Origin: an uncultured Sphaerochaeta sp.
GTDB taxonomy: Bacteria; Spirochaetota; Spirochaetia; Sphaerochaetales; Sphaerochaetaceae
Length of the DNA stretch: 64,000 nucleotides
Assembly: GCF_963676285.1 (NCBI RefSeq)
Contig: NZ_OY781063.1
Span: forward strand, 806,001-870,000
Reading direction: 5' to 3'
Every line of letters begins with the position of its first letter. The first letter of the stretch is position 1. The notes below the pieces were generated by a model that ran no database searches, was not told where the DNA came from, and worked only from the letters and a program-made list of their open reading frames with translations. This document shows, one piece after another, positions 16,895 to 26,004 of the stretch. The translations under genes were made by a program, and so were the position numbers.

Positions 16895-18169
16895 TTATTC
16901 CGGCCAGGATTTCTGAACATCGTTCAACATGGCATCAAGGCTCTTGCCGTTGACCCAGTCAACAATACCAGTCCAGAAAGAACCTGCACCAACTTGGCCC
17001 GGCATTAGATCGGAAGCATCAAATCTGAAGACCTTGGCATTCACCAGGGATTCAGCAAGTGAGCGCTCAATCTCGTTCGGATAGGCATCCAGATCCTGAT
17101 TCAGATAGGGGAAGAGAGCTCCGCCTCTCTTTGCCCAAATCTCACCAGATTCCCAAGTTGCCAGGAATTCCATGAACTCACGAACTTCAGGGCGGTCATT
17201 GAAGACAACAAACTGGTCACCACCACCAAGGATAGGAATTCCAAACTCATCATTGATACCAGGAAGGGGGAATACTCCTACTTCTTCCTCAAGATTTGCC
17301 TGAATGTCATCCTGGAGGAAAGAGGTGACAAAGTTACCCTGTCGATGCATCCAAGAACGTGGAGGATTCTCAAACATAGTTCTTGGGGAATCGGTATAAC
17401 TCTGGGTAAGAATGGTGTTGGTTCCACCATAGACATATTTTGGATTCAACCAGATATCGCCAATTACTTCAAAGGCTTCTCGAACCTCAGGTGCATTGAA
17501 TGCGATCTCGTGGTTTACCCATTTGTCATATACTTCAGGACCAGCGGTTCTGAGCATGACATCCTCAACCCAGTCGGTACCAACCCAACCTGTGGCTCCA
17601 CCGGCTTCAATACCGATTGACCAAGGGGTATGTCCATTGGCGACCATTTTGTCCATCAGGGCGATCAATTCGTCCCATGTGGTAGGAACTTCATATCCTT
17701 CCCTTGCCCAAGCTTTCTTGGGATACCACACAAAACTCTTTGCATTTACACGGTGGAATACGCCATAAGGGGTGCCATCATAGGAACCCAGGTCTTTCCA
17801 AACCGGTGCATAGTTTGCATCGACTGTTTCCAACAGGGAGTCCCACATTGGAACCAGGTATCCCTGGGAAGCAAAGTTATACATGAGACCAGGCTGGGGA
17901 AGTGCAGCGATATCTGGGGGATTACCACCCTCAACACGTACACTGATCAGCGTCTCAAAGTCCTTCGATCCTTCGTAGATTACATCGATGCCTGTCCTTT
18001 CTTCGAATGGCACGATTGCCTCTTCAAAGCGTCTCAGTTCTTCATCTACGAATGCTCCAAACACCTGCACGACCTTCTTGTCGTCTGCTTTAGTGTCAGC
18101 TTGTCCAGCAGCAAATGCTGATGGTAGAACCACCAATGCAATGAGTAACACTACTACTGCTTTCTTCAT
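16895..18169 (-). CDS. Extracellular sugar-binding protein, AglE-like
   Basis: 424 aa. Signal peptide MKKAVVVLLIALVVLPSAFA with no lipobox Cys, so it is periplasmic or surface-associated rather than a lipoprotein. A family 1 solute-binding fold follows (DIAALPQPGLMYNFASQGYL, VPTTWDELIALMDKMVANG). Aromatic residues such as WMHRQGNF and the sequence style resemble AglE alpha-glucoside-binding proteins. First gene of the importer/phosphorylase operon, with three LacI-type palindromes upstream. AGGAGAG lies before the ATG. Confidence 0.9.
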   Translation of the reverse strand: MKKAVVVLLIALVVLPSAFAAGQADTKADDKKVVQVFGAFVDEELRRFEEAIVPFEERTGIDVIYEGSKDFETLISVRVEGGNPPDIAALPQPGLMYNFASQGYLVPMWDSLLETVDANYAPVWKDLGSYDGTPYGVFHRVNAKSFVWYPKKAWAREGYEVPTTWDELIALMDKMVANGHTPWSIGIEAGGATGWVGTDWVEDVMLRTAGPEVYDKWVNHEIAFNAPEVREAFEVIGDIWLNPKYVYGGTNTILTQSYTDSPRTMFENPPRSWMHRQGNFVTSFLQDDIQANLEEEVGVFPLPGINDEFGIPILGGGDQFVVFNDRPEVREFMEFLATWESGEIWAKRGGALFPYLNQDLDAYPNEIERSLAESLVNAKVFRFDASDLMPGQVGAGSFWTGIVDWVNGKSLDAMLNDVQKSWPE

Positions 18170-18216
18170 TCTCCTCTCCTTTTGCTTGGTTTTCCCAAGC
18201 GGTATGATTACCTAAT

Positions 18217-18228
18217 TGCGTAAACGCA
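18217..18228. promoter_or_regulatory. LacI-type operator candidate 1
   Basis: TGCGTAAACGCA is palindromic with a two-base centre and lies 48 bases upstream of the binding-protein ATG, where a repressor would cover the transcription start. The CG-containing core fits LacI-family sites. Confidence 0.45.
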
Positions 18229-18289
18229 TCACACACTTCACAACGATATGAGAGAGCAGAACACTGGGGAAACAAGACACTTCATACCG

Positions 18290-18303
18290 TGGAAGCGTTT
18301 CCA
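18290..18303. promoter_or_regulatory. LacI-type operator candidate 2
   Basis: TGGAAGCGTTTCCA is a near-perfect 14-bp palindrome with a central CG, the classic LacI/GalR operator form. It is 121 bases upstream of the binding-protein start and very likely recognised by the LacI regulator at 10893-11858. Confidence 0.55.
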
Positions 18304-18362
18304 TACCTATATTGTTTCACACCTTTTCATATCTGTCAAATGAAAATTGTATTACTTTTTAC

Positions 18363-18377
18363 AGGAGAGCGTTTCCT
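18363..18377. promoter_or_regulatory. LacI-type operator candidate 3
   Basis: AGGAGAGCGTTTCCT shares the AGCGTTTCC core with the site at 18290-18303 and is palindromic at five of seven pairs. Its centre is about 73 bases, near seven helical turns, from that of site 2, a spacing compatible with looping. Weaker than site 2. Confidence 0.4.
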
Positions 18378-18503
18378 AGGATGTCGTTGTATGATACGCT
18401 TCGCAAAGGTTCACTATGTGTATCTGAATATAGGCAAGTCATCTGTTCTTGAATCCATTAATCAGCAACTATGATTCCATCTAAAGTGGTGAGAACATCT
18501 TGG

Positions 18504-19550
18504 TTAATCATCTCTACCATCCTTCGGTTTTTCCAAACCTTTAAGATATTCAAACACCGCTTCATCAAAGTCTGAGATATAGTCCTTATCCTGCTGGATT
18601 CGGAATTTCTCATACACTTCAACGACTTTCTTCATTGCCTCGCCATGGGAAACATAGCCTTTGCCTTCGAGCACTCTACGGCGGTTGTTTTTCAGGAAGT
18701 TGTCTGTTTCAGTGAGCCAGTCCTGCATGCTCATTGCCACACCATCCTCTGCCAAGAGTTCAGCGTAGTCAATGAACATCGTGACGAGACGATTTAGGCG
18801 TGAGAGTTCTTTCTCATTCAGGTAGTTCTTTGCGATTCGAATATCGCGTTTGAGTATCTTCCCATCCGGTGCGTCTTTCCAAGTGGTTAAACCCATCGTC
18901 GGATGGTCGTAACTGGCACGTTCAGATATAAGTTCTGCCGCAGTCTTACCCGTGACTGCGTAGTGGAGCTTATTCTGTACAAAAGCATAAAAAGCCTTAG
19001 TGGTATCGCTGTTCTTGTCATAGTCATAGCTGCATTGCTCAAACACGTCAGCAATCTTCTGATAGGCGCGACGTTCACTTGCCCTAATTTCACGAATTTT
19101 CTCAAGCAACTCATCGAAGTAATCACGCCCGAACTGTCTTCCGTTTTTCAGCAAGTCCATGTTTAGGAGATATCCTCTCTGAATATACTCTTTCAACCTT
19201 AACGTCGCCCATTGTCTAAACTGCGTTGCTTTTTTTGAATTCACGCGGTAGCCTACCGCAATAATCATATCAAGGCTATAGAAATCCGGAGTACGATTCA
19301 CTTCACGGTTGCCTTCCTTTTGAACAAGTGCAATTTCTGCACTTGTTGCCTTTCGGTCAAGTTCTTCCTCCTTGTAGATATTGTTTATATGTTTTGTGAT
19401 AACACTCCGATCGACATCAAACAGCTCTGCTATTGCCTTTTGTGTCATCCAGAATGTTTCGTCCTTGAATACAACATCCACATAGACCTTTGTGTCGCCA
19501 ATGGAATAGAGTACAAGCTTGCCTTCATTGATGCTGACTATATTACTCAT
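18504..19550 (-). CDS. RhuM-family protein
   Basis: 348 aa. It starts at ATG 19550 (MSNIVSINEGKLVLYSIG) after AGAGGAG; an upstream in-frame ATG at 19613 has no site. The RhuM-family signature is clear: FWMTQKAIAELFDVDRSVIT, then NREVNRTPDFYSLDMIIAVG and YRVNSKKATQFRQWA. The N-terminal part looks like a DNA-binding helix-turn-helix. RhuM proteins are common in genomic islands, sometimes next to restriction or toxin systems, and have no settled function; the original member is from a Salmonella pathogenicity island. No partner gene lies nearby. Confidence 0.85.
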   Translation of the reverse strand: MSNIVSINEGKLVLYSIGDTKVYVDVVFKDETFWMTQKAIAELFDVDRSVITKHINNIYKEEELDRKATSAEIALVQKEGNREVNRTPDFYSLDMIIAVGYRVNSKKATQFRQWATLRLKEYIQRGYLLNMDLLKNGRQFGRDYFDELLEKIREIRASERRAYQKIADVFEQCSYDYDKNSDTTKAFYAFVQNKLHYAVTGKTAAELISERASYDHPTMGLTTWKDAPDGKILKRDIRIAKNYLNEKELSRLNRLVTMFIDYAELLAEDGVAMSMQDWLTETDNFLKNNRRRVLEGKGYVSHGEAMKKVVEVYEKFRIQQDKDYISDFDEAVFEYLKGLEKPKDGRDD

Positions 19551-20126
19551 TTTCTCCTCTCTTGATCCCCATAAGGGAGATTCTCCTTCTATGTAGGTTT
19601 CCCTCATTTTCATTCTTGTTGAGTTAATATGGGACCTCTACAAAATTCCCGCATTATTGCAGGGAAGAATTTTGTAACTCTGCAGAAGGTTTTGTCAGTT
19701 CACACAGATTGCATAATAGACAAATAAGAGCTTCACGTTCTTTTTGCTTATGTGCGTATATCACTTCATAATGTTGCTGAATAGTCTCACTACTACTATA
19801 CCATGGCAACCTGATTCCTTCAAACGTCAGTCCAAAGAATATGTATGTTCACGTGTCTGTATACAAACTCCAACTCATACCACAAATGAAATATTCCCTC
19901 AGGAAAAATGCTGTTGTGTATTACTGTTGTGTATTAAGGTATTACGGAGAACACCCATCCACCTTTGAGAAAGCACTGTCCCAAATATGCATGATATACA
20001 GAGCGTTTAATCTTCAAAATCCAAATCCTTGGTCAAATAGTGGACAACACTATTTGCAAAAAGCATTTGTATAAAGAACACGATAGCATTACACTTCTCT
20101 TAACCGGCATTCTTTCTGGGGGTTTC
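19551..20126. other. Long non-coding stretch upstream of rhuM-like gene
   Basis: 576 bases without a convincing gene. It contains a 9-bp inverted repeat ACAAAATTC (19640-19648) / GAATTTTGT (19667-19675), with an overlapping TTCCC/GGGAA pair, 90-126 bases before the rhuM-like ATG. Short open frames between 19744 and 20085 have no family features, poor starts and odd composition (Cys- and Tyr-rich) and were not called. The stretch may be decayed DNA. Confidence 0.4.
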
Positions 20127-21023
20127 ATGCATAATCAAGTAATTCAATGGTTACTGGACGGAGATGCTTCCATCCAATACCTTACCCACACCTCTCTGCT
20201 TGGATGTAACGCATCAGTGGCTACATCGCTTCAGAAAAGGATTGAGAGAGAGGGATACGGAAAAAAACTCCTCTCTTGCCAGACTGAAACAGGACATTGG
20301 GGCCTCTGGTACTATCAACCAAAATGGACCAGCACTCATTATACGCTTTATGCATTGAGACAGCTCGGGATTCACCCAGAGGTAGAAGCCTGCAGGCAGA
20401 TGGTAAAGAGAACGTTTGATGAGTGCATGCTCCCTTGTGGTGGCATGAACTTGGCGAAGAGTACCATGCCAAGTGATATCGCCATCGATGGCATTTTCTT
20501 GGATTATGCAGCCTACTTCTGCCGGGAAGAGGAGCGAATTGAAACCCTTGTTGCATACCTTCTTTCCCAGAAAAAACCCCAAGGTGGCTATAGCTGGAAC
20601 CATGATTCTCCCATAGGAGATCCACACACAACCATCTGTGTGATCGAGGGATTTCTCTCCTATCTTGAAAATGGATTACAAATTCAACACCATCTTGTTC
20701 ACGAAGCTGTGCAAGAAGCCATAGAGTTTATCCTTGCTCATGACCTATTCTGGGATGATGATAAACGCTATCAGAAACTCACCTATCCTCACTACTACCA
20801 CTATGACATACTTCGCTTCCTTGTAGCTGCCTCACGTTTCAACTACCCCTGCGATAAACATATAAGAAATGCTCTTCATTGGTTGAAAAACAAAGAAAAG
20901 GATGGATTCTGGGAACTGGAATATGTGCACCCAGGTGCAGTCCATTTGATGTATGAACAGAAACGCGAAAGAAGCCGAATCATTACCTGCAAAGCACGCT
21001 CTGTCCTGCAAACATATGGGTAG
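20127..21023 (+). CDS. Prenyltransferase/squalene-cyclase-like toroid protein
   Basis: 298 aa from ATG 20127 (MHNQVIQWLLDGDASIQYLT) after GGGGGTTT. Repeated helical units carry QTETGHWGLWYYQPKWTSTH, KKPQGGYSWNHDSP and NKEKDGFWELEY, the G-x-W/Y pattern of the alpha/alpha toroid seen in squalene cyclases and prenyltransferase beta subunits. No DxDD cyclase motif was seen. Similar stand-alone proteins are usually annotated as hypothetical. It is followed 88 bases later by the cation ATPase, with no sign that they work together. Confidence 0.6.
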   Translation: MHNQVIQWLLDGDASIQYLTHTSLLGCNASVATSLQKRIEREGYGKKLLSCQTETGHWGLWYYQPKWTSTHYTLYALRQLGIHPEVEACRQMVKRTFDECMLPCGGMNLAKSTMPSDIAIDGIFLDYAAYFCREEERIETLVAYLLSQKKPQGGYSWNHDSPIGDPHTTICVIEGFLSYLENGLQIQHHLVHEAVQEAIEFILAHDLFWDDDKRYQKLTYPHYYHYDILRFLVAASRFNYPCDKHIRNALHWLKNKEKDGFWELEYVHPGAVHLMYEQKRERSRIITCKARSVLQTYG

Positions 21024-21111
21024 AATTGGATTGGTCCCCAATTTCAGTATTGTTTCGCCTGCATTTTATTCCATGCTATACTTTCGCCATCCACAATGAA
21101 GGGGGAAGCAA

Positions 21112-23790
21112 TTGCAAAACCTGAGAAAGAAACCCTATGCATATAACGAACAAGAGCTCATAGAAACACTCTCTACTGATGGAAAAGAGGGACTCTCCCC
21201 AGAAGAAGCCCAGAGGCGATTCGATGAGTTTGGCCCAAATACGATTGAGTCAGGAAGCAAGGTATCTGCTTGGAAAATCTTGCTTTCAAACCTGAACAAT
21301 ATTATCGTCTACCTACTCATGGTGGCAGGGGCTGTTGCCTTCATCATGGGAGATACGGTAGAGGGAATAGCGATCATCATCGCAATTCTCATTGCAGTAC
21401 TCTCCGGGTTTATCAGTGAATACAAGGCACAAAAATCTGTGGAATCCTTGCAGAACATGGTGAAAACCACCGCCAAGGTCATTCGTGGTGGCTCTCTTAC
21501 GGAAATTGAGTCCTCAGGTCTTGTTATTGGTGACTTGATATATATCGAGGAGGGGGATTCAATCACCATTGATGGCCGCTTGACCAGTACGAAAAACTTT
21601 GCAACCAATGAATCGGCGTTGACCGGGGAATCAGAGGCAATAGACAAGGATACGCTGACCATAGACGAGCAGGATGTCCCGATCGGGGACAGAAAGAACA
21701 TGGTGCACGCTGGCACCGCAGCAACACGGGGCAATGCCTATGCCATTGTTACCGGTACCGGCATGAACAGCGAGTTGGGAAGAATCAGTTCCATGCTCGA
21801 GGAAGAAGAACAGTCCGATACCCCATTGGAAAAACAGCTCAACACCCTGGGAAAATCCTTGATGCTGATCTCCTTTGCAGTAGCAGCGGTTGTGACCATT
21901 ACAGGGATCATCACCGGCAGAGAGCTCTATGAGATGATCAAGATAGGTATCATTCTTGCTATTGCTGCAGTACCCGAAGCGCTTCCTGCTGTCTCCACCA
22001 TCACCCTGGCATTGGGAATGAAAACCATGGCAAATCATAATGCCTTGGTAAAAAGTCTCCCTGCAGTGGAGACCCTGGGCTCGACTACCGTAATCTGCAC
22101 GGACAAGACAGGGACTCTCACCGAAAACCAGATGACGGTGACCCATTTGCATCTGAAGGATGGGTCTGTCTATACAATTACAGGCAAAGGATATGAACCA
22201 GAGGGAACATTCTCAAACAGCGATGGGGAAATTGATCCATCAGAACATGATTCCTTGCAGGAATTTTTACTCACTGGCGCCTTTTCCAGTAATGCAACGC
22301 TGGTGAAGGAAGAGACCTACTCCATCATAGGCGACCCTACCGAAGGTGCATTGGTCGTTTTAGGGAGAAAGGCTTCTATCGACAGGAAGGAGAAGGAAGA
22401 AGGAGCGTGGGAACGCATCGGGGAGATTCCCTTCGACTCTACAGCCAAGTATATGGCAACCGCATACCAACAAGACAACAAAGAGAAAACCCTGTTCATC
22501 AAGGGTGCTCCCGATGTCCTGATTGATATGAGTGGAATGGAGCAGAAGGAGAAACGATTGCTCCAAGAAGCAAATGATACACTTGCAAGTGAGGGGCTAC
22601 GAGTCCTTGCAGTCGGAAAGTTGTCTGGGTATCAGGGAGATGGATCTGAGCAGGCAATGCAGGATGCCTTGCAACAAGGCTTCACCATCCTGGGCCTTGC
22701 AGGTATCATCGATCCTCCTCGTGAGGATGTAAAACAAGCGATTCAGGAAGCCAGGGAAGCAGGCATCCGTGTCATCATGATTACCGGGGATCATCCAAAG
22801 ACCGCAGGCATTATCGCAGGGCGCATAGGAATGGATGTTTCAGGTGAGGTCATCACCGGCAAGGAGATGGACCAGATGAGTGAGGATGAGCTTGCTGAAA
22901 AAATCAAGAACACCTCCATCTTTGCCCGGGTCTCTCCAGAGAATAAATTGCAAATTGTCAGGGCGCTGAAGATCGATGAAGAGATAACCGCAATGACCGG
23001 AGATGGGGTGAATGATGCCCCTGCGCTCAATGGTGCTGATATCGGAGTTGCTATGGGAATACGAGGAACCGAGGTCGCCAAGGAAGCATCGGACATGATC
23101 CTTACCGATGACCGCTTCTCTACCATCGTCGATGCAGTGAGAGAGGGAAGAGTAATCTTCGACAACATCGAAAAATTCATCTACTTCCTCTTCTCCTGCA
23201 ACTTCATTGAGATTTTTGTGGTCTTCATCTCAATCATGATGGGACTACCTATGCCAATCGTTGCCCTGCAAATCCTTTGGCTGAATCTGGTGGTTGATGT
23301 CTTGCCGGCAATGTCCCTTGCATGGGAACCAGGAGAGCCTGGGGTGATGAAACGAAAACCAAGGGACCCGAGGCGAGGAATCATGAACCGTTCATTCGCA
23401 ATGGGAGTCCTTGGGAATGGAGCTGTGATCAGCTTGGGAGCACTCGCTGTCTTTATGATCTCCCTTGCAATGGGATGGGAGATACGAGTCGCACAGACCA
23501 TCACTTTCACCACCATGGCCTTTGGTCAGCTGGTGCACATTTTCAATGTGAGGGAGAAAGAGTCTTTCGGTTTGGATCGGAACATTCTTAAAAACCGGTT
23601 CCTGATCTTGGCTCTCATTATCTCGGTATTCTTGCAGTTGCTTGCCATCTATGTTCCACTGTTAAGCGACGCGCTTGGCACCACTACACTCAATGCAACA
23701 CAGTGGTTGCTTGTGCTTGCAGGAGCCGTACTCCCTCTGCTGATCATCCAGACAGAGAGAGCCATCAAGAGACGTATACAGAAATCGTAG
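21112..23790 (+). CDS. P2-type cation-transporting ATPase, Ca2+-ATPase-like
   Basis: 892 aa from a TTG start at 21112, preceded by AAGGGGGAAG. Domains in order: N-terminal cation ATPase domain, TM1-2, actuator domain with LTGES, TM3-4 with VPEALPAVST, phosphorylation domain with DKTGT (D331), nucleotide domain with KGAPD, hinge with MTGDGVNDAPAL, TM5-10. TM6 reads ILWLNLVVDVLPAMSLAWEP, like the NLVxDxLPA of SERCA-type pumps. Ion specificity is probably Ca2+, but PEALP instead of PEGLP leaves room for another cation. Full length for the family. Monocistronic, with a hairpin terminator behind it. Confidence 0.92.
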   Translation: MQNLRKKPYAYNEQELIETLSTDGKEGLSPEEAQRRFDEFGPNTIESGSKVSAWKILLSNLNNIIVYLLMVAGAVAFIMGDTVEGIAIIIAILIAVLSGFISEYKAQKSVESLQNMVKTTAKVIRGGSLTEIESSGLVIGDLIYIEEGDSITIDGRLTSTKNFATNESALTGESEAIDKDTLTIDEQDVPIGDRKNMVHAGTAATRGNAYAIVTGTGMNSELGRISSMLEEEEQSDTPLEKQLNTLGKSLMLISFAVAAVVTITGIITGRELYEMIKIGIILAIAAVPEALPAVSTITLALGMKTMANHNALVKSLPAVETLGSTTVICTDKTGTLTENQMTVTHLHLKDGSVYTITGKGYEPEGTFSNSDGEIDPSEHDSLQEFLLTGAFSSNATLVKEETYSIIGDPTEGALVVLGRKASIDRKEKEEGAWERIGEIPFDSTAKYMATAYQQDNKEKTLFIKGAPDVLIDMSGMEQKEKRLLQEANDTLASEGLRVLAVGKLSGYQGDGSEQAMQDALQQGFTILGLAGIIDPPREDVKQAIQEAREAGIRVIMITGDHPKTAGIIAGRIGMDVSGEVITGKEMDQMSEDELAEKIKNTSIFARVSPENKLQIVRALKIDEEITAMTGDGVNDAPALNGADIGVAMGIRGTEVAKEASDMILTDDRFSTIVDAVREGRVIFDNIEKFIYFLFSCNFIEIFVVFISIMMGLPMPIVALQILWLNLVVDVLPAMSLAWEPGEPGVMKRKPRDPRRGIMNRSFAMGVLGNGAVISLGALAVFMISLAMGWEIRVAQTITFTTMAFGQLVHIFNVREKESFGLDRNILKNRFLILALIISVFLQLLAIYVPLLSDALGTTTLNATQWLLVLAGAVLPLLIIQTERAIKRRIQKS

Positions 23791-23821
23791 AATACCTTCA
23801 ATCTTATTGGATAGAAACAAC

Positions 23822-23856
23822 AAGCCCCCGCTATATGATTGCATAGGCGGGGGTTT
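23822..23856. terminator. Bidirectional rho-independent terminator
   Basis: AAGCCCCCGCTAT (23822-23834) pairs with ATAGGCGGGGGTTT (23843-23856), with one bulged base. It lies between the end of the cation ATPase gene on + and the end of hisIE on -, so it can serve both. The T tracts are short. Confidence 0.75.
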
Positions 23857-23875
23857 GCTTGGTGGAATTGGTGGA

Positions 23876-24493
23876 TTATCTGCTGTGTCTTCCCTTGAGA
23901 ATCTCAACAACTTCACTCAACCGTACTTCCTTCTGGGTAAGGAGTACCAGGAAGTGGTAGAGAAGGTCTGCAGCTTCCCCGAGGAACAGGTCCTTGTTGT
24001 CATCCTTGCTTTCAATGATGAGCTCAACTGCCTCTTCCCCTACTTTCTGTGCAATCTTGTTGATGCCTCTACTGAAAAGATGGTTGGTGTATGAACCTTC
24101 CTGGGGGAATTCACGGCGGTCATGGATAACCTGCTCAAGGTAGAATAAGAAGTCGGTTGCTGGAATTTTTTCGGGGTTGTTTTCTTCTGCAAAACAGGTA
24201 TCACTTCCAGTGTGGCACACCGGTCCAGTTGGTATTGCCTTGATCAGGAGGGTGTCATGGTCACAATCCTCAATGATATCCCTGACCTCAAGATAATTTC
24301 CACTGGTCTCCCCTTTTGTCCAAAGCGTATTGCGACTTCTGGACCAGAAGGTGACAAGTCCACGGTCACGGGTAATCTTGAGCGACTCATCGCTCATATA
24401 ACCGAGCATCAATACCTTGTTTGTCACTGCATCCTGGATAATTGCGGGAACCAATCCACCCTGTTTTTCGAAATCAAGAGCCATATAATCCAT
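23876..24493 (-). CDS. hisIE: Bifunctional phosphoribosyl-AMP cyclohydrolase / phosphoribosyl-ATP pyrophosphatase
   Basis: 205 aa. The N-terminal HisI domain (about 1-110) has MLGYMSDESL, TFWSRSRNTLWTKGETSGN and the metal-binding CDHDTLLIKAIPTGPVCHTG. The C-terminal HisE domain (about 115-205) has KVGEEAVELIIE and EAADLLYHFLVLL. It carries out steps 2 and 3 of histidine synthesis in the cytoplasm. Last gene of the his operon, 10 bases after hisF, followed by a terminator. The fusion is the same as in enteric bacteria. Confidence 0.96.
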   Translation of the reverse strand: MDYMALDFEKQGGLVPAIIQDAVTNKVLMLGYMSDESLKITRDRGLVTFWSRSRNTLWTKGETSGNYLEVRDIIEDCDHDTLLIKAIPTGPVCHTGSDTCFAEENNPEKIPATDFLFYLEQVIHDRREFPQEGSYTNHLFSRGINKIAQKVGEEAVELIIESKDDNKDLFLGEAADLLYHFLVLLTQKEVRLSEVVEILKGRHSR

Positions 24494-24503
24494 CTCCTTA
24501 CTA

Positions 24504-25280
24504 CTACTTACGCATAGTTATACCATGTTGTTCAAGAAAAATCTTCAACTCTGGGATATCAATTTCATGAAAATGAAAGATGGATGCTGCCAATGCTGCG
24601 TCGGCCTTGCCATCGGTGAATACTTCATGGAAATGTTCCATCGTCCCTGCCCCTCCACTCGCGATGACAGGAATTCCCACCGCCTCAGAGACTCGACGGG
24701 TCAGGTCAACAGCAAACCCTCCCTTCACACCGTCGTGTTCCATGCTGGTAAGCAGAATTTCTCCTGCTCCCCTGCTGTAGGCTTCCTTCGCCCAGGAGAT
24801 GACATCAATCCCGGTTCCTTTCCGCCCACCATGGACGTATACCTCCCAACCTTCTTCCGTTTCCCGGTCAAAGGCAGGATTCCTTCTTGCATCAATGGCA
24901 CAGACCACACATTGGCTGCCAAAACGCAGAGCGAGCTCATCGATGACCTCCGGTTTTGCAACCGCCTGACTATTGATGGAGATCTTGTCAGCGCCGCTAT
25001 CAAGGAGAGATGCCACATCAGCCTCATTCCTGATGCCACCACCGACGGTAAAGGGAATACCGATATGGTCGGCAATACTCCTTACCAAGGAACGGAAGGT
25101 TGAACGGTTCTCAACTGTTGCTGTGATATCAAGGAACGTCAGCTCATCCGCACCACAGCGACTATAGGCCTGGGCAAGTTCCACCGCATCCCCCGCATCA
25201 CGCAAGTTTACAAAGTTGACCCCTTTTACGGTACGCCCATCACGTACATCAAGACAGGGAATGATTCGTTTTGCCAACAT
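24504..25280 (-). CDS. hisF: Imidazole glycerol phosphate synthase, cyclase subunit
   Basis: 258 aa, (beta/alpha)8 barrel. Start at ATG 25280 ([20 protein letters not shown]); a longer frame reaches into hisA and was rejected. The catalytic Asp in CLDVRDG and the one in VCAIDARRN are present, with phosphate loops [10 protein letters not shown] and [11 protein letters not shown]. It uses ammonia from HisH to form IGP and AICAR. One base separates it from hisA. Confidence 0.97.
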   Translation of the reverse strand: MLAKRIIPCLDVRDGRTVKGVNFVNLRDAGDAVELAQAYSRCGADELTFLDITATVENRSTFRSLVRSIADHIGIPFTVGGGIRNEADVASLLDSGADKISINSQAVAKPEVIDELALRFGSQCVVCAIDARRNPAFDRETEEGWEVYVHGGRKGTGIDVISWAKEAYSRGAGEILLTSMEHDGVKGGFAVDLTRRVSEAVGIPVIASGGAGTMEHFHEVFTDGKADAALAASIFHFHEIDIPELKIFLEQHGITMRK

Positions 25281-25281
25281 G

Positions 25282-26004
25282 CTATTCCTCCCTGAAGGCT
25301 GCAAGCTCTTCGATGGTAATCTTGCCTTCATAGATTGCCTTACCGATGATAGCCCCCGATAAGCCTGCTTCCTGTAAGTCATGTAGGTCCTGCAGGGTGG
25401 TTATACCACCTGATGCAATGAGATGAAGATCGTCTCGATCCTTCAGAAGTGTACGATACAGGTCAATTGAGGGGCCACTGAGCATTCCGTCCTTGGCAAT
25501 ATCTGTACAGATTACCTGATAGAGTCCCTGGCTACGGTACAGGTCGATGAAGGCTGCAACCTCCTGGTCACTCCCTTCAGTCCATCCTGCACTCTGGACC
25601 ATACCATCCTTGGCATCGGCACCCAGGATCAAGCGATCACAGCCGAATTCCTCGATCCAGGAGATCAACAGGGAGGGATTCTTCACGGCAACAGAACCAC
25701 AGGTAACCTTGCTCGCCCCACTGGAAAATGCTGCTTCAAGGTCCTCACTCCGTTTGATTCCCCCACCAAAGTCGATGATCAGATTGGTATTGCTTGCAAT
25801 ACGTTCAAGACTCTTAAGATTGACAATACCTTTTCCCTTTGCCCCATCAAGGTCCACGACATGCAAGTAACGAAGATTGGCATCCTCGAACTGCTTTGCA
25901 AGATCAAGGGGATCGGAAGCATAGATCTTTTTCGATGCATAGTCGCCTTGGGTGAGGCGGACTGCTTTTCCATCAATAATATCGATAGCAGGGATGATAT
26001 GCAT
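25282..26004 (-). CDS. hisA: Phosphoribosylformimino-AICAR-phosphate isomerase
   Basis: 240 aa, (beta/alpha)8 barrel. It begins [20 protein letters not shown] with the catalytic Asp in PAIDIIDG. A second Asp lies in [12 protein letters not shown], and [10 protein letters not shown] and [11 protein letters not shown] are the phosphate-binding loops. It catalyses the Amadori rearrangement to PRFAR. The ATG overlaps the hisH stop by one base (TAATG), so the genes are translationally coupled. Confidence 0.97.
   Translation of the reverse strand: MHIIPAIDIIDGKAVRLTQGDYASKKIYASDPLDLAKQFEDANLRYLHVVDLDGAKGKGIVNLKSLERIASNTNLIIDFGGGIKRSEDLEAAFSSGASKVTCGSVAVKNPSLLISWIEEFGCDRLILGADAKDGMVQSAGWTEGSDQEVAAFIDLYRSQGLYQVICTDIAKDGMLSGPSIDLYRTLLKDRDDLHLIASGGITTLQDLHDLQEAGLSGAIIGKAIYEGKITIEELAAFREE

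Larger units (their letters stand above)
18170..18503. other. Promoter region of the alpha-glucoside operon
   Basis: 334 bases between the binding-protein start and the end of the rhuM-like gene. It contains three LacI-type palindromes (18217-18228, 18290-18303, 18363-18377), listed separately. No gene was seen. The 3' part towards 18503 is low in GC and shows nothing else recognisable. Confidence 0.5.

Noticed and set aside
19744..20085. Short open frames on + between the rhuM-like and toroid genes
   Set aside because: Cys/Tyr-rich, poor starts, overlapping frames, no similarity; treated as non-coding.
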